Part shown: positions 59,627-64,000 of the stretch, in pieces
Layout: every line of letters starts with the position of its first letter
Position numbering within the stretch: position 1 is the stretch's first letter
Assembly: GCF_963677685.1 (NCBI RefSeq)
Contig: NZ_OY782186.1
Location: 1,984,001-2,048,000, forward strand
From: an uncultured Bacteroides sp.
GTDB taxonomy: Bacteria > Bacteroidota > Bacteroidia > Bacteroidales > Bacteroidaceae
Length of the DNA stretch: 64,000 nucleotides
Reading direction: 5' to 3'
Notes under the pieces: generated by a model
What the model was told of the DNA's origin: nothing
Database searches by the model: none
The model's input: the letters and a program-made list of their open reading frames with translations, nothing else
Translations under genes and position numbers: made by a program

Positions 59627-60166
59627 ATGAAAAAATCTTATCTAGTTGATGATCGTATCTTTCTTCGGGCAATTGAACCAGAAGATCTTGATATAATTTA
59701 TGAGATGGAAAATAATCCCTCTTTTTGGAGTATTACCAATCTTACCGTTCCTTATTCGCGTTATGTGATTAAAGAATACATTGCGAATACTCAATCTGAC
59801 ATGTTCGCTGATAAACAATTACGGTTAATGATTGTGTGCAAGGAGGGAAACAAAGTAATTGGTACCATTGATATTACAGATTATGTTCCTCTGCATGGAC
59901 GTGGAGGAGTGGGAATAGCCATTCTTGAAGAGTTTCGCAATCAAGGGTTGGCTTTTGATGCTATGAATTTGTTGTGTGAATATGCTTTTAATTTTTTGCA
60001 TATGAAACAATTGTATGCTCATATTCCTTCTGAGAATGAAGCAAGCCTGAATTTATTTACTTCGTGTGGTTTCGTTCGAAGCGGTTTACTTAAAGAATGG
60101 TTGCACACAGATGACAATACCTATGCAGATGTTGTTTTGATGCAATACATTAATCCGAATAGTTAA
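59627..60166 (+). CDS. GNAT family N-acetyltransferase
   Basis: 179 residues. The N-terminal FLRAIEPEDLDIIYEMENNP is typical of RimJ/RimL/SpeG-type GNATs. The acetyl-CoA-binding motif is GIAILEEFRNQGLAFDAM, followed by AHIPSENEASLNLFTSCGF. It resembles spermidine and ribosomal-protein acetyltransferases, but the acceptor is unknown. It follows the membrane protein by 26 nt. It converges on the YqgE gene with a 13-nt gap. Confidence 0.9.
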   Translation: MKKSYLVDDRIFLRAIEPEDLDIIYEMENNPSFWSITNLTVPYSRYVIKEYIANTQSDMFADKQLRLMIVCKEGNKVIGTIDITDYVPLHGRGGVGIAILEEFRNQGLAFDAMNLLCEYAFNFLHMKQLYAHIPSENEASLNLFTSCGFVRSGLLKEWLHTDDNTYADVVLMQYINPNS

Positions 60167-60179
60167 ATAGTTAGCTTAT

Positions 60180-60770
60180 TTAGTTTAATGATGGGATTTG
60201 TGGAAAACGGGACCATGTCTCATATTTACTTCCTAGCTTTATCAAGGACTTTTTCCACAAATTATTTGTTTTTTCACTTAACAAACTTTGCCTGTCACTT
60301 TTACCAATAAGCCATGTGTTCTCTTCTATTTCTTGGTGGAGTTGTCCTAACTCCCAGCCGGAATATCCTAAGAAGAAACGTATGACTCCTTTTATTGGAT
60401 TTCCTTCCAATATATATTTTTTCACTATATCAAAATCCCCATTTAGGAATAAGCCTTTGCTTATAGGAAGAGCATCTGGTAGATCCTGAAATGTATGGAG
60501 ATAGAATAGCGTGTCTGTAGCTAATGGCCCCCCTTTATATATAGGAATATTTTCTATGTCTTGAAAATCTTTAATAACATCATTCAGTAATAATGGGATT
60601 TCTTTATTCATCACAAGCCCCATACTACTCTCATTGGTATGATCAATGAGTAGAATAACAGAACGACCAAATGTGTCATCAAGTAGGAAAGGTTCTGATA
60701 TTAGAATTTTTCCTCGTGCAGGTGGTACGTTGTTTGATTCTATTTTGAATATGTCTGTATTAATCTTCAT
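60180..60770 (-). CDS. YqgE/AlgH family protein
   Basis: 196 residues from the ATG at 60770; the longer frame to 60803 includes 11 poor residues. The signature [27 protein letters not shown], then [23 protein letters not shown] and [13 protein letters not shown] is diagnostic of the YqgE family (UPF0301). The function is not settled, although AlgH was named for alginate regulation. It is transcribed after the aminotransferase gene, with a 72-nt gap. Confidence 0.93.
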   Translation of the reverse strand: MKINTDIFKIESNNVPPARGKILISEPFLLDDTFGRSVILLIDHTNESSMGLVMNKEIPLLLNDVIKDFQDIENIPIYKGGPLATDTLFYLHTFQDLPDALPISKGLFLNGDFDIVKKYILEGNPIKGVIRFFLGYSGWELGQLHQEIEENTWLIGKSDRQSLLSEKTNNLWKKSLIKLGSKYETWSRFPQIPSLN

Positions 60771-60842
60771 GCCTCTAATATATAACAATTTTATGAGAGG
60801 CAAAATATTTAGATGTTTTTTTTGATTAATCCTTTCGCTTTA

Positions 60843-62159
60843 TTAAAAAATTGGATGGTTCTTTTGAAATATAGTCATTCTTTCATCCAATTGTTGATAT
60901 TGATGATCTTTAATGAATGAGGTGCAAGCTCGTAATCCTTCTTGTTGGCTTCCTGTTGTAGTAAGAGAAATGGCACTGACACCATAATACATTAATTCTT
61001 TAGTCAATTCTCCGCCAGTCATTCCCGGATAGCCTATGGTAAAATAGAAGCCGTCAGCAATAGGATTGCCTAAGTCGTTGTCATAAACTAGGTGAAACCC
61101 GTGTCGTAAAAAAATCTCTTTAAGTCTTCTGGCCCGTTCTCCATAGACCTTAACTTCCTCCAAAAAATGATATTCTCCGTTATTAGCAGCCTTTAAAATA
61201 GCAGCTAGTGCGTATTGTGCAGAGTGGCTTGTGCCCGAAGATAGTGCATATAAAATACGGTGGATAAAGATAGAACCAAAAGTTCCACCATTGTAGCGTT
61301 TGGTTAATCCTGGATAATTACGATGGTAGAGACTATTCGAAATACAACTAACTCCAATACGTTGGCCTGCATAGCTAAATGCTTTGGAACCGGAAATAAG
61401 AAGTATATAATTATCGGTATAGTGAGCTACTGAAGCTTGATAAGGCGGTTTAAAAGGAGTGCCAAGATCTTTTCGAAAATCCATCGCGAAATAGGCTAGA
61501 TCTTCAAGTATGATAGTGTCATACTGGGTAGCTAGTTGCCCAATGATTTCTAATTCTTTCTCTTTGAGACAAATCCAGCTAGGATTATTAGGATTAGAAT
61601 ATACAATTGCTGATATATTTCCTTTCTTAAGATAGCTTTCTAGCTTCTCTTTAAGTTTTTCTCCTCGAAACTCATAGACATCAAAAGTTTCATGTTTTAC
61701 CCCCATGACAAGTAGTTGTTGCTTTTGTACCGGGAATCCGGGATCAATAAAAAGAATCGTATCTTTCTTTTCATCACACTGACTGCAAGCTAAAAAAGAA
61801 GCAAATGTACCTTGCATAGATCCTGTCACAGGTACACAGCCTTCCGGTTCAATGTCTACGTTTATAAATGCTTTCACAAATTTGGACGCTTCTTCTTTAA
61901 GTTGAGGCAACCCGTTGATATCAGGGTAAAGGCTTGCTACCCCTTCTTTTAAAGCATTGATTTCCGCTTTTATCCCAATGGCAGAAGGAGGTAGTCCGGG
62001 AACACCCATTTCCATTTTTATAAATTCTATACCCGAATTAGCTTCTGCTTCAGCAGCAATAGCTTTTACCTCACGTATAGTAGCTTTAGAAAAGTCGGTT
62101 ATTTCATATTTGTGGATAGCTTTGTCTACAAATTCACGGTTAATAGGAGTTTTATTCAT
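60843..62159 (-). CDS. Class I/II pyridoxal-phosphate aminotransferase
   Basis: 438 residues from the ATG at 62159. The PLP lysine is K259 in ISGSKAFSYAGQRIG. Other family residues are in YSNPNNPSWICL, EDLAYF and SLYPDINGLPQLKEE. It resembles aspartate/aromatic aminotransferases; the amino donor and acceptor are not clear. It has an upstream -7 element and is divergent from tRNA-Asp. Confidence 0.9.
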   Translation of the reverse strand: MNKTPINREFVDKAIHKYEITDFSKATIREVKAIAAEAEANSGIEFIKMEMGVPGLPPSAIGIKAEINALKEGVASLYPDINGLPQLKEEASKFVKAFINVDIEPEGCVPVTGSMQGTFASFLACSQCDEKKDTILFIDPGFPVQKQQLLVMGVKHETFDVYEFRGEKLKEKLESYLKKGNISAIVYSNPNNPSWICLKEKELEIIGQLATQYDTIILEDLAYFAMDFRKDLGTPFKPPYQASVAHYTDNYILLISGSKAFSYAGQRIGVSCISNSLYHRNYPGLTKRYNGGTFGSIFIHRILYALSSGTSHSAQYALAAILKAANNGEYHFLEEVKVYGERARRLKEIFLRHGFHLVYDNDLGNPIADGFYFTIGYPGMTGGELTKELMYYGVSAISLTTTGSQQEGLRACTSFIKDHQYQQLDERMTIFQKNHPIF

Positions 62160-62192
62160 GATTTTCTTACCAAGTATTATATTTAATGATAG

Positions 62193-62200
62193 CAAATGTA
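62193..62200 (-). promoter_or_regulatory. -7 element of the aminotransferase gene
   Basis: Minus-strand TACATTTG fits TAnnTTTG and lies 33 nt before the start at 62159. Confidence 0.45.
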
Positions 62201-62272
62201 TATCATAATCTCCTAATAATCATAGAATAAGAAAAATTTTATAGATAAAATTGATTTTTTTTTGGTCTATCT

Positions 62273-62303
62273 ATTGCAGATATGGCAAAAATATCTACCT
62301 TTG
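62273..62303 (+). promoter_or_regulatory. tRNA-Asp promoter
   Basis: ATTG (62273-62276) and TACCTTTG (62296-62303) with 19-nt spacing match the Bacteroidetes consensus. It lies 30 nt before the tRNA. Confidence 0.6.
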
Positions 62304-62333
62304 CATCCGCAATCAGAAATGATGCACTATCTT

Positions 62334-62407
62334 GGTTCGGTAGTTCAGTTGGTTAGAATACATGCCTGTCACGCATGGGGTCGCGGGTTCGAATCCCGTC
62401 CGGACCG
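62334..62407 (+). tRNA. tRNA-Asp (GTC)
   Basis: A 74-nt cloverleaf. Acceptor arms GGTTCGG and CCGGACC pair with one G-U, with discriminator G. The anticodon stem-loop is CATGC-CTGTCAC-GCATG with anticodon GTC. The T arm is GCGGG-TTCGAAT-CCCGT. CCA is not encoded. Confidence 0.95.
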
Positions 62408-62430
62408 CTTCTATAAAGAAGTAAATTTTT

Positions 62431-62466
62431 AAAAAGCTCTGTAATCATAAAATTACAGAGCTTTTT
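62431..62466 (+). terminator. tRNA-Asp terminator
   Basis: A 15-bp perfect stem (62431-62445 with 62452-62466), a 6-nt loop and a T run. Confidence 0.92.
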
Positions 62467-62493
62467 GTTTTATTGTATCGCAACCTATATCAT

Positions 62494-62520
62494 GGATCAT
62501 AGGATCATACCGAAATGCTG
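62494..62520. repeat. Two extra partial copies of the IS left end
   Basis: GGATCATA at 62494-62501 and a 19-base copy at 62502-62520 (differing at one position) precede the true IS end at 62521, all in the same orientation. Confidence 0.85.
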
Positions 62521-62543
62521 GGATCATACCGAAATCCTGAGGG
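62521..62543. repeat. IS left terminal inverted repeat
   Basis: A 23-bp perfect inverted match to 63919-63941. Confidence 0.93.
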
Positions 62544-62552
62544 ATTGTCCTG

Positions 62553-63506
62553 TTAAGCATAAATTTTAGATAATCTGAATAAGAAGAATGCCACATCCCT
62601 GACTCCTCTGAGTTGTGCTCTGAATTGCTTTATTTTTGCATTAAAAGATTCGCTTGCCGCATTAGTTGCACGATTCTTGAAGAAAGCTACGATTCTTAAG
62701 TAATGCGTTTGTATGGTTCTTGCCACTGTACCAAAGGATAGAAATCCAGATTTATCAACCTGATCGTACCAGCGAGCCAGTTTGGTTAATGCCACATCAG
62801 CATGCGTGGACTGATGATAAATGAGTCCTAAGCGCATACTTAAATAGTATGCCTTTTTGATGTCCGGGTATTCTTTAAACAAAACAGCTGCACGCTTACT
62901 TTGAGAACTACTCCAGGCTGTCTCTTTCTTAAATAACAAATAACGGCTTCTGACAAGCAGTTGTTTTTTGGTATCTCCATTCTCCAATATCAAAGGTTTG
63001 TACTGCATTCCACAAGCCTTAGCATGGCTAATCTCTATATTTTCTTTATCCATAGCTTCCCAACGTGCTTTAATACGCATTTCCTGTACGGCTTCAAAGG
63101 CCAATTGCTGTACATGAAAACGATCGACCACTTGCTTGGCGCAGGGGAAACAGATACGCGCAATCTGATGCATGTTCGAAGCCATGTCTAAGGTAATCTC
63201 ACGAACTTGAAAACGACGTCTGCGCGATAGCTGAAGCAATACAGCCGAGACTGTTTGCACATCCGTCCCTTTAATCATAGCAATAATGCTTCCTTTCTTT
63301 CCTTTAGCTTCCTTATTTATTAGAATAGTGTATAACTCTCCACGAGAAAGCCTTGTTTCATCTAGCCCTACATGAGCACCTATATTCTTTTCAAACAAGA
63401 TCCAATCTTCTGCATGGGGAAGTTGATCCCAGCATCTGTAATTGCTCAGATGATTTTTATATTGCGATTCAAGTTGCTTGGCATCCAAACCATAGTGATC
63501 GGCCAA
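62553..63506 (-). CDS. IS transposase, catalytic part (ISAon1-like)
   Basis: 317 residues from a TTG at 63506. The frame is open further upstream (to about 63545) and reads LWIDSRAISISSLADHYGLD, so it is probably expressed by frameshift from the N-terminal frame. It contains LDETRLSRGELYTI with the first acidic residue, ITLDMASNMHQIAR with the second, KQVVDRFHVQQLAFEAVQEMR, and the final glutamate region NAASESFNAKIKQFRAQLRG. These are the DDE_Tnp_ISL3 signatures. The frame is intact. Confidence 0.9.
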   Translation of the reverse strand: MADHYGLDAKQLESQYKNHLSNYRCWDQLPHAEDWILFEKNIGAHVGLDETRLSRGELYTILINKEAKGKKGSIIAMIKGTDVQTVSAVLLQLSRRRRFQVREITLDMASNMHQIARICFPCAKQVVDRFHVQQLAFEAVQEMRIKARWEAMDKENIEISHAKACGMQYKPLILENGDTKKQLLVRSRYLLFKKETAWSSSQSKRAAVLFKEYPDIKKAYYLSMRLGLIYHQSTHADVALTKLARWYDQVDKSGFLSFGTVARTIQTHYLRIVAFFKNRATNAASESFNAKIKQFRAQLRGVRDVAFFLFRLSKIYA

Positions 63507-63516
63507 TGAACTGATG

Positions 63517-63894
63517 CTAATGGCGCGAGAGTCGATCCATAGCTTTTAAAAAAGACGCAAATTCACAGGAGATTTGCGTGCCTTGAGCCATTAATAACCA
63601 ATTACGGGATACGTATTTTTCTTTGCTGTGGTTATACCATCTGTGTTTCTTTATAAAAAGGATACAGCTACGTTCACGCATAAGATAATCATGCATACGT
63701 ACTTCTTCGTAGAACCCTTTACTTTCAAGCTTATCCTGATGATATTCTTCAGGAGGATTATTTTTCTCCTCAAAATAGATTTCAACTTTATCAGAAAGTT
63801 CATTGAAACGAACCATATCGAAGTAATCAAACATCCCATCGGGAAAGATGAAGCGAAGGAAAGTATCGTAATTCATATCCTGTTTTTCAGGCAA
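63517..63894 (-). CDS. IS transposase, N-terminal region (ISAon1-like)
   Basis: 125 residues. The product is rich in acidic and aromatic residues at first and basic later (CILFIKKHRWYNHS). It matches the N-terminal frame seen in ISAon1-type elements. It ends in FASFLKAMDRLSRH; its last codons overlap the open frame of the catalytic part. It is probably the upstream half of a frameshift fusion. Confidence 0.82.
   Translation of the reverse strand: MPEKQDMNYDTFLRFIFPDGMFDYFDMVRFNELSDKVEIYFEEKNNPPEEYHQDKLESKGFYEEVRMHDYLMRERSCILFIKKHRWYNHSKEKYVSRNWLLMAQGTQISCEFASFLKAMDRLSRH
63544..63553 (-). promoter_or_regulatory. Candidate frameshift site T6A4
   Basis: Minus-strand TTTTTTAAAA lies in the overlap of the two transposase frames. 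The downstream frame is +1 (or -2) relative to the first. Confidence 0.45.
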
Positions 63895-63918
63895 AGATAT
63901 AATATTTAAGATAAACGC

Positions 63919-63941
63919 CCCTCAGGATTTCGGTATGATCC
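63919..63941. repeat. IS right terminal inverted repeat
   Basis: A 23-bp perfect inverted match to 62521-62543. The remaining 59 bases to the window end hold no feature I can support. Confidence 0.93.
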
Positions 63942-64000
63942 ATTTTACCTACCCCAGCAAAAAATCCCATAAAAACGCAGATAAAAAAGGCTAATCCCTG

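Larger units (their letters stand above)
62521..63941 (-). mobile_element. Complete ISAon1-like (ISL3-related) insertion sequence
   Basis: 1421 bp. Perfect 23-bp terminal inverted repeats begin GGATCATACCGAAATC at 62521 and end with the complement at 63941. It carries two transposase frames on the minus strand, with a T6A4 run between them. No 8-bp target duplication is visible (the flanks are AAATGCTG and ATTTTACC). It lies directly after the tRNA-Asp terminator. The organisation matches ISAon1-type elements, to my recollection. Confidence 0.88.

Noticed and set aside
62334..64000. Integrative element at tRNA-Asp
   Set aside because: The only mobile gene is an IS transposase; no integrase and no duplicated tRNA 3' end were seen.

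Overview
The window looks like a chromosomal segment of a Bacteroides-type (Bacteroidales) bacterium. It is AT-rich. Several genes are preceded by the Bacteroidetes-type promoter (TTTG, about 19 bases, TAnnTTTG). The gene content is also typical of that group: a six-gene Na+-NQR operon, a serC-serA-DUF1015 cluster, a secreted GH2 beta-galactosidase, a choice-of-anchor J surface protein and an ISAon1-like insertion sequence. The species cannot be fixed from the window.
Layout. (1) 1-5154: the 3' part of a surface protein, an EEP-family phosphodiesterase with membrane segments, and a multi-PAS hybrid histidine kinase. (2) 5225-23096: a large exopolysaccharide/capsule locus, nearly all on the minus strand. 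It starts with a half-length TolC-like protein and a Wzz-like chain-length protein, followed by a Wzy-like polymerase, a flippase and nine glycosyltransferases. It is interrupted by a decayed IS1182/IS5-like transposase (14786-16135) and by one glycosyltransferase in the opposite direction (9944-11131). No initiating sugar-phosphate transferase, Wza-type exporter or UpxY antiterminator is visible. (3) 23305-30783: a secreted bleomycin-hydrolase-like peptidase, then nqrABCDEF. (4) 30906-38677: a DEAD-box-type helicase, serC, serA, DUF1015, an IMPACT/YigZ protein, a CDGSH iron-sulfur protein and a solitary HpaII-like restriction endonuclease. (5) 38836-48016: gcvP, an MBL hydrolase, rsmG and a DUF3298 lipoprotein on the minus strand; a copper-type P-ATPase and lipB on the plus strand; then a thioredoxin lipoprotein with two small cysteine-containing membrane proteins. 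(6) 48163-62159: beta-galactosidase, esterase, OPT transporter, DUF1573, galM, engB, a Na+/solute symporter, recR, a small membrane protein, a GNAT acetyltransferase, YqgE and an aminotransferase. (7) 62334-64000: tRNA-Asp and a complete ISAon1-like insertion sequence with perfect 23-bp ends.
How the genes fit together. The EPS locus encodes a Wzx/Wzy-type pathway: glycosyltransferases build the lipid-linked repeat unit, the flippase turns it over, and the polymerase and chain-length protein extend it. The short TolC-like protein is a candidate outer-membrane partner. Na+-NQR oxidises NADH and pumps sodium, which the symporter at 56958-58415 may use. serC and serA make serine, and gcvP links glycine to one-carbon metabolism.
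The points most worth following up are: the HpaII-like nuclease with no methyltransferase in view; a G9 tract inside the polymerase gene, which suggests phase variation; the half-length TolC paired with a chain-length protein whose kinase domain is degenerate; promoters that sit almost on top of start codons; and three stacked copies of an IS end next to tRNA-Asp.
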